Part shown: piece after piece, positions 26,102 through 33,650 of the stretch | How the letters are laid out: each line of letters opens with the position of its first letter | Position numbering within the stretch: position 1 is the stretch's first letter | Assembly: GCF_001425325.1 (NCBI RefSeq) | Contig: NZ_LMEH01000002.1 | Span: 587,109 to 651,108, forward strand | Direction of reading: 5' to 3' | DNA: 64,000 bases | Source: Leifsonia sp. Root1293 | Lineage (GTDB): Bacteria; Actinomycetota; Actinomycetes; Actinomycetales; Microbacteriaceae | Made by a program: the position numbers and the translations under genes | The notes under the pieces: model-generated | Seen by the model: only the letters and a program-made list of their open reading frames with translations | Told to the model about the DNA's origin: nothing | Database searches by the model: none

Positions 26102-26142
26102 CGCTGTCGTTTCTCGCGAGCGCTGCCGTTCTTTCGACAGCG
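26102..26142. terminator. Weak hairpin after the galactoside operon
   Basis: CGCTGTCG (26102-26109) pairs with CGACAGCG (26135-26142) across a 25-base loop. It is 50 bases after the GH36 stop and shares TTCGACAGCGC with 17428-17438. It may end the operon, but there is no T-tract. Confidence 0.35.
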
Positions 26143-26195
26143 CAACGAAGGAACGAGAGCGCGCGCGTCGCGGGTTGCGGGTGAGCCCATCTCAC

Positions 26196-26201
26196 TAGGC
26201 T
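26196..26201 (+). promoter_or_regulatory. -10 box for a leaderless message
   Basis: TAGGCT ends seven bases before the GTG at 26209, so transcription should begin at or next to the start codon. No ribosome-binding site is present, as expected of a leaderless actinobacterial gene. Confidence 0.5.
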
Positions 26202-26208
26202 CGGGGCC

Positions 26209-27405
26209 GTGAGCCAGCACACCCCAGCCGAGTCGCCGCCCGCCGGGCCGGCGGCATCCGCCACCGCGGCATCCGCCACCACGGCATCCGCGGTCCCCGA
26301 AGCGCCTGACGCGTCGTCGTCCGGCCCGACCGGAGCCACCACCGCCGCGGATGTCGAGTCGCGTGCCCTGTTGTTCGCGATCGGCGGCTTCGTCTCCGCC
26401 GGGGTCATCGGGCTCATCCTCTTCGGCACCCACGACATCCCGCTGGCCGGCGCGGACTCGCTCGGCAACGTCACGGCGATCGTGAGCGCCGTCATCGCGC
26501 TGCTCGTGTTCGTGTCCGGATACGTGCTCTCCTACGCCGAACCGTCGCGAGCCTGGCTGCGCGACGTACGGCTCGGTCGCCAGTTCCTCGACATCGGCGG
26601 CCTCGCCTTCGCCCATGCCGTGCTCTGCTATCTCGCCTACGGAGTGCTGTTCAAGCTGCTCCAGGATGCCTTCCTCGGCGCCGTCGTCTTCCCCATCCCA
26701 GCAGCCCTGCTGCTCGGCGCCGCGTGCGCGACGAGCAGCTACTTCGTCTACCTCTCAGCGGTGCACATGACGACGTCGCGCGTCGCCGGCACCATGGCCG
26801 TCTTCCTCGTGCTCGGCCTGCTCACCAGCATGCTGACGGCGGCCGATCCGCTCTGGTGGACGATGAACATCAGCGCCCTCGGCATGAACGACGACCTCTC
26901 CAGCCACGTCTTCAACTTCACCCTGCTGATAGCGGGCATCGTGCTGACGACCATGGCGAACTACATGACCGCCGAACTCGAGTCCGGCCCGCTCACTCGC
27001 ACCGATGCCTCGACGACGGATGCGGTGGCACTGCATCGCGCCCGATACGTGAAGTGGTCGCTGGTGCTGATCGGCATCTTCCTCGCGTGCGTCGGCATCT
27101 TCCATGTCGACGACCACTTCTGGATCCACAACACTGTGGCGACCGGCATGGCCGTGGTGTTCTGCGTGCTCGTGTTCAGGATGCCCTGGGTCGTGCCTGG
27201 TCTGCCGCGGGCCTTCTTCGTGGTGGGCTTCATCTTCATCGCGGTCATCGCCGTGTCGGCGGTCTTCTTCGCCATCGGGTACTACAACCTGACGGCCGTC
27301 GAGATCATCGCCTTCGCGCTCATCTTCACCTGGCTGATCGTGCTCATCCGCATGGTGTCGGCTGCGGCGACGGATGCGGCTGCGGTAGCGCTCGAAAAGG
27401 ACTAG
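26209..27405 (+). CDS. DUF998-like polytopic membrane protein
   Basis: The 398-residue protein has a low-complexity Ala/Ser/Pro/Thr N-terminus of about 50 residues, then about nine membrane helices. The central segment SALGMNDDLSSHVFNFTLLIAGIVL (split over two helices near residues 220-245) has the spacing seen in DUF998 proteins. The function is unknown. The GTG start lies seven bases after a TAGGCT -10 box, indicating a leaderless message. The N-terminus contains three closely spaced GCATCCG heptamers. Confidence 0.68.
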   Translation: MSQHTPAESPPAGPAASATAASATTASAVPEAPDASSSGPTGATTAADVESRALLFAIGGFVSAGVIGLILFGTHDIPLAGADSLGNVTAIVSAVIALLVFVSGYVLSYAEPSRAWLRDVRLGRQFLDIGGLAFAHAVLCYLAYGVLFKLLQDAFLGAVVFPIPAALLLGAACATSSYFVYLSAVHMTTSRVAGTMAVFLVLGLLTSMLTAADPLWWTMNISALGMNDDLSSHVFNFTLLIAGIVLTTMANYMTAELESGPLTRTDASTTDAVALHRARYVKWSLVLIGIFLACVGIFHVDDHFWIHNTVATGMAVVFCVLVFRMPWVVPGLPRAFFVVGFIFIAVIAVSAVFFAIGYYNLTAVEIIAFALIFTWLIVLIRMVSAAATDAAAVALEKD

Positions 27406-27445
27406 CCGAGCCAGACCCCGCCCGCTCGCCGACGGCCACCCAGCG

Positions 27446-27631
27446 CCGCTGGTCGAGTAGGCGGGAGCGCAGCGAGCAGCCGTATCGAGACCACTTCTCC
27501 CCGTCTGCGCGCGGTCGAGCCAGATCGAGTGGGTACCTGCCGTCGGCGTGATCTCGATACGCGGCCTCGCTCCGCTCGGGCGCTACTCGATCAGCGGAAG
27601 CTGGGGGGCTCGGTCGCTACTCGATCAGCGG
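27446..27631. repeat. Long inverted intergenic repeat (family B), copy 1
   Basis: An arm of 49 bases (27446-27494, ending TATCGAGACCAC) is matched by an imperfect inverted arm (27548-27597, GTGATCTCGATACG... to ACTCGATCAGCGG). A third partial arm CGCTACTCGATCAGCGG follows (27615-27631). This explains the whole 249-base gap between the convergent DUF998 and SGNH genes. Relatives are at 35133-35230 and 59380-59423. It could act as a bidirectional terminator or be a non-autonomous palindromic element. Confidence 0.8.
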
Positions 27632-27654
27632 AGCGGAGCGGGCGGGTCCGCGCC

Positions 27655-28428
27655 CTACAGCCGCACGGGCTCCAGCACAGCGCGCTTCGCCGCGCGCCCG
27701 TCGCCGGACGAGCGACCGGTGAGGCGACGGCCGATCCACGGCAGCACGAACTCCCGGTAGTACGCGGCGGTGTTGCGCGACTTCGGTCCGGCGGGAGCCG
27801 CCGCCACCTCCTCGACACCCCAGTCGGCAGGCACCGGAACGCCGAGCTCGGTGAGGACGTTGCTGGCGACGCGGGCATGGCCCAGGGCGTTCAGGTGCAG
27901 CCGATCGGCCGACCAGTAGCGGATGTCGCGCAGTCCGACGTCGGAGAAGTTGTCGACGAAGGTCACGCCGGGCAGCTCGGCCAGGTCGCGCAGTGCCGTC
28001 GTCAGGTCTCGGCCGCGGCGGTCGAAAGCCGATCCGAGCGGCAGGTGGTCGAGCGGGTTGGCCCCCGAGAGCATGAGCGCGTGGATGCCCTCTGCACGGA
28101 TGCGCTCGATGGCGCCGCGGAAGCGGCCGGCGATGAGCTCAACGTCCATGCGCGGCCGGAGGATGTCGTTGCCTCCGCCGTTGAAGCTGATCACCTCGGG
28201 GCGCAGGTCGATGGCCGGCTGCAGCTGCTCGTCGATGATCGGCACGAGCTTGCGGCCGCGGATGGCGAGGTTCGCGTAGGTGACGATTCCACCGCCCGGT
28301 GATGCCGCGGCGTGCTGGGCGAGCCCGACCGCCACGAAATCTGCCCAGCCGCGCACCGTGCCGTCGGGCTGCTCGTCGCCGACGCCCTCGGTGAAGCTGT
28401 CCCCGATGGCCACGTAGCTGCTGAACAC
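27655..28428 (-). CDS. SGNH/GDSL-family hydrolase
   Basis: The 257-residue protein is an SGNH hydrolase, an esterase/lipase-type fold. The blocks are visible: GDSFTEG with nucleophile Ser11 (block I), a Gly after the second strand (block II), GGGND (block III, oxyanion Asn) and DRLHLN with the catalytic Asp-x-x-His (block V). No signal peptide is present, so it is probably cytoplasmic. GGGGAG six bases before the GTG fixes the start. The substrate is unknown; small esters are likely. Confidence 0.88.
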   Translation of the reverse strand: MFSSYVAIGDSFTEGVGDEQPDGTVRGWADFVAVGLAQHAAASPGGGIVTYANLAIRGRKLVPIIDEQLQPAIDLRPEVISFNGGGNDILRPRMDVELIAGRFRGAIERIRAEGIHALMLSGANPLDHLPLGSAFDRRGRDLTTALRDLAELPGVTFVDNFSDVGLRDIRYWSADRLHLNALGHARVASNVLTELGVPVPADWGVEEVAAAPAGPKSRNTAAYYREFVLPWIGRRLTGRSSGDGRAAKRAVLEPVRL

Positions 28429-28501
28429 GTACTCTCCCCAGATCCTGTGCCGGCTCGGCCGGGCACCCGTCGAGCCTAGACCTGTCGCCGCGCGCTTCGG
28501 G

Positions 28502-28530
28502 CGCTCGCTGCGCTCGGCCCTCAGCGAGCG
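28502..28530. repeat. Short hairpin upstream of the dehydratase gene
   Basis: CGCTCGCTG (28502-28510) pairs with CAGCGAGCG (28522-28530) over an 11-base loop. The same CTCAGCGAGCGGG string recurs at 61144-61156. The hairpin ends 14 bases before the -10 box of the next gene, so it may also protect the region from upstream transcription. Confidence 0.45.
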
Positions 28531-28544
28531 GGGAGGTGCGTCGG

Positions 28545-28550
28545 TAGACT
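28545..28550 (+). promoter_or_regulatory. -10 box for a leaderless message
   Basis: TAGACT lies six bases before the GTG start at 28557. The nearest purine-rich site (GGGAGG at 28531) is too far away to be the ribosome site, supporting leaderless translation. Confidence 0.5.
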
Positions 28551-28556
28551 GGCCCA

Positions 28557-29003
28557 GTGCCTGTGAACCCCGAGCTGCTGGGACGCACGTTCCCGCCTGC
28601 GCCCCCCTATCTCGTCGGTCGTGAGAAGGTGCGCGAGTTCTCGCGTGCCGTCTTCGCCACCAACCCCATCAACCTCGACGTCGATGCCGCCCGCGCCGCC
28701 GGGCATGCCGATGTCGTCGCTCCGCCGACGTTCGCGATCGTGGTCCAGGAGATCACGCTGGCCCAATTGCTGGCTGAGGAGGACTCGGGCATCGACTTCA
28801 CCCGTGTCGTGCACGGCGACCAGCGCTTCACCGCGTCGCGCGCCATCGTCGCGGGCGACGAACTCACGGCCCAGCTCGCCGTCACCGGCGTCAAGACCCT
28901 CGGCGGTCACTCGATGGTCACCGCAGAATCCACCATCACGGATGCAGCAGGCGAGCACGTCGTCACCGCCATCTCCACCCTGGTCGTGCGAGGAGACGAG
29001 TGA
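28557..29003 (+). CDS. FAS1-like / MaoC dehydratase N-terminal domain protein (HadA type)
   Basis: The 148-residue protein is a hot-dog-fold subunit of the HadA/FAS1-like dehydratase family. It shows YLVGREKVREFSRAVF and VVAPPTFAIV at the places usual in HadA, and VVHGDQRFT further on. It lacks the catalytic hydratase-2 motif, which is carried by the following gene, so the two are expected to form a heterodimer. In mycobacteria HadA and HadB dehydrate 3-hydroxyacyl-ACP in mycolic-acid synthesis; outside that group the substrate is uncertain. GTG at 28557 follows a -10 box; GTG two codons later is possible. Confidence 0.8.
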   Translation: MPVNPELLGRTFPPAPPYLVGREKVREFSRAVFATNPINLDVDAARAAGHADVVAPPTFAIVVQEITLAQLLAEEDSGIDFTRVVHGDQRFTASRAIVAGDELTAQLAVTGVKTLGGHSMVTAESTITDAAGEHVVTAISTLVVRGDE

Positions 29004-29419
29004 TGCCCCAGTTGACCGATCTGGCCGTGGGCGACATCGTCGCCGAACGCTCCGTCACCCTCACGCGCGACTCGCTCGTGCGCTACGCCGGTGCATCCGG
29101 CGACTTCAACCCGATCCACTACCGCGATGACGTCGCGGCATCGGTCGGCCTGCCCGGCGTCCTCGCCCACGGCATGCTCACCATGGGTCTCGCCGTGCAG
29201 CCCGTCGTCGACTGGGTCGGCGACCCCGCCCGCGTCGTCGACTACCAGGTGCGCTTCACTCGACCCGTGCTCGTCGACCCGCAGCAGGGCGCCGTCGTGA
29301 GCGTCATCGCCAAGGTCGGCGCGGTCGATGCCGAGGCATCCGTCGCGCGCATCGACCTCACCGTCAGCTTCGACGACGCGACCGTACTGGGCAAGGCCCA
29401 GGTGCGGGTGCAGCTCTAG
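29003..29419 (+). CDS. MaoC-family dehydratase (HadB type)
   Basis: The 138-residue protein carries the hydratase-2 motif YAGASGDFNPIHYRDDVA, with the catalytic Asp and His, and LAHGMLTMG, so it is the catalytic partner of the preceding subunit. Start choice: the ATG at 29003 touches the stop of the upstream gene; the GTG at 29000 directly before it is equally placed after AGGAGA. Both subunits are coupled and lie four bases before murB, an order often conserved in actinobacteria. Confidence 0.83.
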   Translation: MPQLTDLAVGDIVAERSVTLTRDSLVRYAGASGDFNPIHYRDDVAASVGLPGVLAHGMLTMGLAVQPVVDWVGDPARVVDYQVRFTRPVLVDPQQGAVVSVIAKVGAVDAEASVARIDLTVSFDDATVLGKAQVRVQL

Positions 29420-29422
29420 CCC

Positions 29423-30601
29423 ATGGCGGAGACCTCGATCGTCGCACTCCGCGACCTCACCACCATGCGCGTCGGTGGCTCGCCGGAACGGATGCTCACG
29501 GCGACGACCCAGCGCGACCTCGTCGACGCGGCGCTCGCCGTCTGGGCCGAGGGTGGCGACTGGCTCCTCCTCGGCGGCGGCTCGAACACCGTCGCCAGCG
29601 ACGAGCCGTTCGACGGCACGGTGATCCGCATCGCCACCAGGGGCATCGAGCTGCTGCCTGAGTCCTCCGGCCCCGGTCTCGTGCGACTGCGCGTGCAGGC
29701 GGGCGAACCGTGGGATGACCTGGTTGCCTACACGGTTCGACACGGTTGGGCTGGCATCGAGGCGCTCAGCGGCATTCCCGGTCTCGCCGGCGCTGCTCCG
29801 ATCCAGAACATCGGTGCCTACGGCCAGGAGGTGGCCAGCGCGCTGACCGCCATCGAGTTCCTCGACTACGACAGCGGCGAGGTCGAGCGCATCGAGGCGG
29901 CCGACCTCGGTCTCGGATACCGCACCTCCGTCATCAAGCAGGGCCGCCAGGGTGTCGTCGTGTCCATCGAGCTCGAGCTTCACGACACCGCGCACGAGCG
30001 CGACGTGCTCGGTGAGGAGCTCGGCCGGCCCATCGCCTACGCGCAGCTGGCGAGCACCCTCGGTGTCCAGCCCGGAGACAGGGTCGCGATCTCGCAGGTG
30101 CGTGCCGCGGTGCTCGCGCTGCGGGCGTCAAAGGGCATGGTGTTGAACGCCGAGGACAACGACACCTGGAGCGCCGGATCGTTCTTCACCAACCCGATCG
30201 TGCGCGAGAGCTTCGCGCGCACCCTTCCGTCCGATGCGCCGCGCTGGCCGATGGCGGCCGACGAGCCCGATGTCGTCGAGCCGCTTGAGCGGGCGTCCCT
30301 CGACCCGTGGGAGGCTGCGCAGCAGGCGCTCGCGGCCCCGACTCCCTCTGCCGATCCGACGCCGCGCTTCGTGAAGCTGTCGGCTGCCTGGCTCATCGAG
30401 CACTCCGGAATCCGTCGTGGCTTCGGGCTGCCCGGGACGCAGGCCGCCATCTCGAGCAAGCACACCCTCGCCATCACGAACCGCGGGAAGGCGACGGGCG
30501 AGGAGGTCGCCCAGCTGGCCCGCTACGTGCAGCAGCGCGTGCAGGCCGAGTTCGGCATCATCCTGCAGCCGGAGCCGGTGATCGTGGGGCTGGAGATCTA
30601 G
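29423..30601 (+). CDS. murB: UDP-N-acetylenolpyruvoylglucosamine reductase
   Basis: The 392-residue flavoenzyme reduces UDP-GlcNAc-enolpyruvate to UDP-MurNAc in peptidoglycan synthesis. It has the FAD-binding segments LLLGGGSNTVASDEPFDG and IPGLAGAAPIQNIGAYGQE, and the proton-donor Ser253 in SAGSFFTNPIV. Length and motif spacing fit type I MurB with an insertion of about 30 residues near 285-320, usual in actinobacteria. It begins four bases after the dehydratase gene. Its stop codon shares CTAG with the convergent PucR-type gene. Confidence 0.92.
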   Translation: MAETSIVALRDLTTMRVGGSPERMLTATTQRDLVDAALAVWAEGGDWLLLGGGSNTVASDEPFDGTVIRIATRGIELLPESSGPGLVRLRVQAGEPWDDLVAYTVRHGWAGIEALSGIPGLAGAAPIQNIGAYGQEVASALTAIEFLDYDSGEVERIEAADLGLGYRTSVIKQGRQGVVVSIELELHDTAHERDVLGEELGRPIAYAQLASTLGVQPGDRVAISQVRAAVLALRASKGMVLNAEDNDTWSAGSFFTNPIVRESFARTLPSDAPRWPMAADEPDVVEPLERASLDPWEAAQQALAAPTPSADPTPRFVKLSAAWLIEHSGIRRGFGLPGTQAAISSKHTLAITNRGKATGEEVAQLARYVQQRVQAEFGIILQPEPVIVGLEI

Positions 30602-32166
30602 CTCGCTCGCGACGCCACCAGCGCCGCCCACAGCTCGGCCCGTGCCGGGAACGAGGAGAGGTCGCGACCGAGCACGCGCTCGGCGGCTCCGACGCGGTTC
30701 CGCACGGTGTGCCTGTGCACACCGAGCGCCTGAGCCGCAGCGTCGAACTGAGCGTCGTTCTCGAGCCAGGCGCGCAGGGTCGCCACGAGCGCCGTGCCGT
30801 TCTCGGCATCGTGCGAGGTCAGGGGCGCGAGCGCGGCGCGAGCGATCTCGGCGGCATCCGTCGCCCCGAGCGATGCGAGCACCCCACTGGCGGCGATGGC
30901 CTCGAAGTCGACGACCGATCCGGTCGGGGCTTCGGCACCGGATGCGGCCGCCAGGGCGCGTTGCGCCTGCGCCACCAGTCGGGGCGACTCGCTCAGACCG
31001 CCGGTCCCCGACAGTCCGATGCGGGCGTCGAATGTCGTCGCGAGCCGGCGCAGCAGGGGGAGGGCCCCCGCGCCGGCAACCGCCAGCAGTTCGCCGTCGA
31101 CGGCGCCGAAGAACAACTCCGCCGCGTTCCGGCCGGTCTCGCTCTCGAGCACCTCCTCGAGCGCACCCCGCCGATCGGTGTCGACGGCGATGGCGGCGAT
31201 CCGCACGTCGCCCGACGGCATCCCGCCCCAGAGTTCCGTGCCCGTCGTGGTCGCCAACTCGACCTCCCCGGCGAGCAGCAGGCGCAGCAGTCCCGTGCGC
31301 AGTCGAGACCTGGAGGCGTCGAGCTCGTGGTTCTGCTCGAGGGCGAGGCTCGCCAACCCGACGACCGAGGCCACCACCTCTCTCGCCGACTGGTCGAGAG
31401 TGTTTCCACCGCCCACGGCGAGCACTCCGCGGAGTCGCCCGCGGCGCCCGAGGGTGTGGAGGGTGATGGTGTCATCGCCGGCCACCGACGTCGCGCTCGC
31501 CCGGGTTCCCCGCGTGAGGAGGAGGGTCGCGTCCTGCCGTACGCCGCGGAGCGCGCTCGGGTCTATGGCGTCGGCGGGGAAGACCCGATCGACCGCCCCG
31601 GCGGCGTCGAAGAGGGCGACGCCGTGCCCGAGGCTGCGGGCGAGTTCAGCGAGAGCGGCGCGGAGTCCGTCAGGACGCAGTGCCGCCAACGAGATGGCGC
31701 GCTGGGCATCGAGGGCCCAGGAGTGCCTGGCGTAGGCGTCCTCGGCGATGAGGTCGGCCGTGGCGCGTGCGATCGCGATGAAGGGCACGCGGTAGGGCAC
31801 CTCGAACAGGGGCAGCCCGTAGCGGCGGCAGGCGTCGACCAGGGAGGCAGGGGTTCCAGCGCGCACCACCTCGGTGCCGAAGCCGAGTCCGACCACTCCG
31901 CGATCGACGAGCCGAGCGACGTAGGCATCGGCATCCGTCGGGGAATCTCCGAACTGCGTGCCCGTCGTCAGGAGCACCTGATCGTCGACGAGGAACGGGG
32001 TGGGGTCGACGAGGTCTGTGCTGTGGGTCCACTGCACCCCGCGCTCGAGTGCGCCGATCGGGAGGTCGTCGATGCCGCTCACCAGACTGAGGGCGAGGTC
32101 GGGAAGGTGCAGCAGCGTTGCGAGGGTGGGGAGCACGCTGCCTCCGGCATAGGACGTCGCGGACAC
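30598..32166 (-). CDS. PucR-family transcriptional regulator
   Basis: The 522-residue regulator has the PucR layout: an N-terminal purine-catabolism-regulator domain (about residues 10-130), a central GGDEF-like CdaR region, and a C-terminal PucR HTH (about 455-510, AAQALGVHRHTVRNRVGAAE). GTG at 32166 is preceded by GGAGG at a good distance, while the longer frame would run across the divergent promoter. It faces gabT-gabD, putrescine oxidase and the permease, and similar pairs of PucR with gabT are common in actinobacteria. I infer that it activates GABA or polyamine use. Confidence 0.87.
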   Translation of the reverse strand: MSATSYAGGSVLPTLATLLHLPDLALSLVSGIDDLPIGALERGVQWTHSTDLVDPTPFLVDDQVLLTTGTQFGDSPTDADAYVARLVDRGVVGLGFGTEVVRAGTPASLVDACRRYGLPLFEVPYRVPFIAIARATADLIAEDAYARHSWALDAQRAISLAALRPDGLRAALAELARSLGHGVALFDAAGAVDRVFPADAIDPSALRGVRQDATLLLTRGTRASATSVAGDDTITLHTLGRRGRLRGVLAVGGGNTLDQSAREVVASVVGLASLALEQNHELDASRSRLRTGLLRLLLAGEVELATTTGTELWGGMPSGDVRIAAIAVDTDRRGALEEVLESETGRNAAELFFGAVDGELLAVAGAGALPLLRRLATTFDARIGLSGTGGLSESPRLVAQAQRALAAASGAEAPTGSVVDFEAIAASGVLASLGATDAAEIARAALAPLTSHDAENGTALVATLRAWLENDAQFDAAAQALGVHRHTVRNRVGAAERVLGRDLSSFPARAELWAALVASRAS

Positions 32167-32267
32167 TTCAGGAACCTCCAGTGTACGCCGCGGCCATCGG
32201 CTCGCGACCGCTGCGGGTCTACCATCGCCACATCGCACGTCACCCTCGCACCATCTGGAGACCGCAC
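32167..32267. promoter_or_regulatory. Divergent regulatory gap between pucR-type gene and gabT
   Basis: The 101-base gap must hold both promoters. GGAGG and GGAG ribosome sites sit at its two ends. TACCAT (32220-32225) is a possible -10 box for gabT, 43 bases before its start, with no clear -35 partner. No obvious long dyad was found. Confidence 0.35.
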
Positions 32268-33650
32268 ATGACCCTCGTCGAATCCGCGCCACCGTCTGCC
32301 CTCACCGGCGGCCCGAGCCTGCCCCAGGAGCGTCGTCTCGTCACCTCCATCCCGGGCCCCAAGTCGATCGAGCTGATGAGCCGCAAGACCGAGGCCGTCG
32401 CGGCCGGCGTCGGCGCCACCATTCCGGTGTTCACCGCTGCGGCCGGCGGGGGAGTCGTGGTCGACGTCGACGGCAACTCCCTCATCGACCTCGGCAGCGG
32501 CATCGCCGTCACCGGCGTCGGCAACTCCAACCCACGCGTCGTCGCCGCCGTCGCCGAGCAGCTCGAGCGCTTCACCCACACCTGCTTCACCGTTGCCCCC
32601 TACGACTCCTACGTCGAGGTGGCCGAGGCGCTCAACCGCCTCACGCCCGGCGACTTCCCCAAGCGCAGCGCGCTGTTCAACTCCGGCGCCGAGGCCGTCG
32701 AGAACGCCGTGAAGATCGCGCGCCACTACACGCGCAAGCAGGCCGTCGTGGCCTTCGACCACGCCTACCACGGGCGCACCAACCTGACGATGGGCCTCAC
32801 GGCCAAGAACCAGCCGTACAAGAACGGCTTCGGTCCCTTCGCCCCGGAGATCTACCGCGCCCCGCTCTCCTACCCCTTCCGTGACGGCGGTCTCGACGGC
32901 GTGGAGGCGGCCGAGCGCGCCATTCTGCAGATCGAGAAGCAGATCGGCACCGAGAACCTCGCGGCGCTCATCATCGAGCCCATCCAGGGCGAGGGCGGAT
33001 TCATCGTGCCGGCAGACGGCTTCCTCCCCACGCTTCTGGCCTGGACCCGCGCCAACGGCGTCGTGTTCATCGCCGACGAGGTGCAGACGGGCTTCGGCCG
33101 CACCGGGCAATGGTTCGCCAGCAACGCCGAGGGCATCGTTCCCGACATCATCGTGACAGCGAAGGGCATCGCAGGCGGCCTCCCGCTCTCGGCTGTCACC
33201 GGTCGCGCCGAGATGATGGACGCGGCCCAGGTCGGCGGCCTCGGCGGCACGTACGCCGGCAGCCCCATCGCCTGCGCTGCCGCCCTCGCCACCATCGACG
33301 CCTATGAGAACGACGGCCTCATCGAGCGCGCCGCCGCCATTGGCGACGTGCTCCTCGGCCGGCTCGGCGAGCTCGCCGCAGCCGACGCCCGCATCGGCGA
33401 CGTACGCGGTCGGGGCGCGATGGTCGCCATCGAGCTCGTCGACCCCACGACTGGGGCTCCGGATGCAGCGCTCACCGGCCGCGTCGCCGGGGCGGCCCAC
33501 AAGGCGGGCGTCATCGTGCTCACCTGCGGCACCTACGGCAACGTGATCAGGTTCCTCCCACCACTCACGATCGGCGACGAGCTGCTCCTCGAGGGGCTCG
33601 GCGTCATCGCCGAAGCGCTCGCAGCCGACACAGGGGCGGTCGCAGCATGA
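32268..33650 (+). CDS. gabT: 4-aminobutyrate aminotransferase
   Basis: The 460-residue class III aminotransferase should convert GABA plus 2-oxoglutarate to succinate semialdehyde plus glutamate. Features: NSGAEAVENAVKIAR for phosphate binding, FDHAYHGRTN, the Asp of ADEVQTGFGRTG that contacts the pyridine nitrogen, and PLP-lysine K299 in TAKGIAGGLPL. The N-terminal EEIRRLVTSIPGPKS-like start (here PQERRLVTSIPGPKS) is typical of actinobacterial GabT. The ATG at 32268 has GGAG upstream. Its stop overlaps gabD by ATGA. Confidence 0.92.
   Translation: MTLVESAPPSALTGGPSLPQERRLVTSIPGPKSIELMSRKTEAVAAGVGATIPVFTAAAGGGVVVDVDGNSLIDLGSGIAVTGVGNSNPRVVAAVAEQLERFTHTCFTVAPYDSYVEVAEALNRLTPGDFPKRSALFNSGAEAVENAVKIARHYTRKQAVVAFDHAYHGRTNLTMGLTAKNQPYKNGFGPFAPEIYRAPLSYPFRDGGLDGVEAAERAILQIEKQIGTENLAALIIEPIQGEGGFIVPADGFLPTLLAWTRANGVVFIADEVQTGFGRTGQWFASNAEGIVPDIIVTAKGIAGGLPLSAVTGRAEMMDAAQVGGLGGTYAGSPIACAAALATIDAYENDGLIERAAAIGDVLLGRLGELAAADARIGDVRGRGAMVAIELVDPTTGAPDAALTGRVAGAAHKAGVIVLTCGTYGNVIRFLPPLTIGDELLLEGLGVIAEALAADTGAVAA

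Noticed and set aside
32167-32292. Longer PucR-type protein starting at 32292
   Set aside because: It would cross the gabT start and promoter. GTG 32166 has a well-placed GGAGG.
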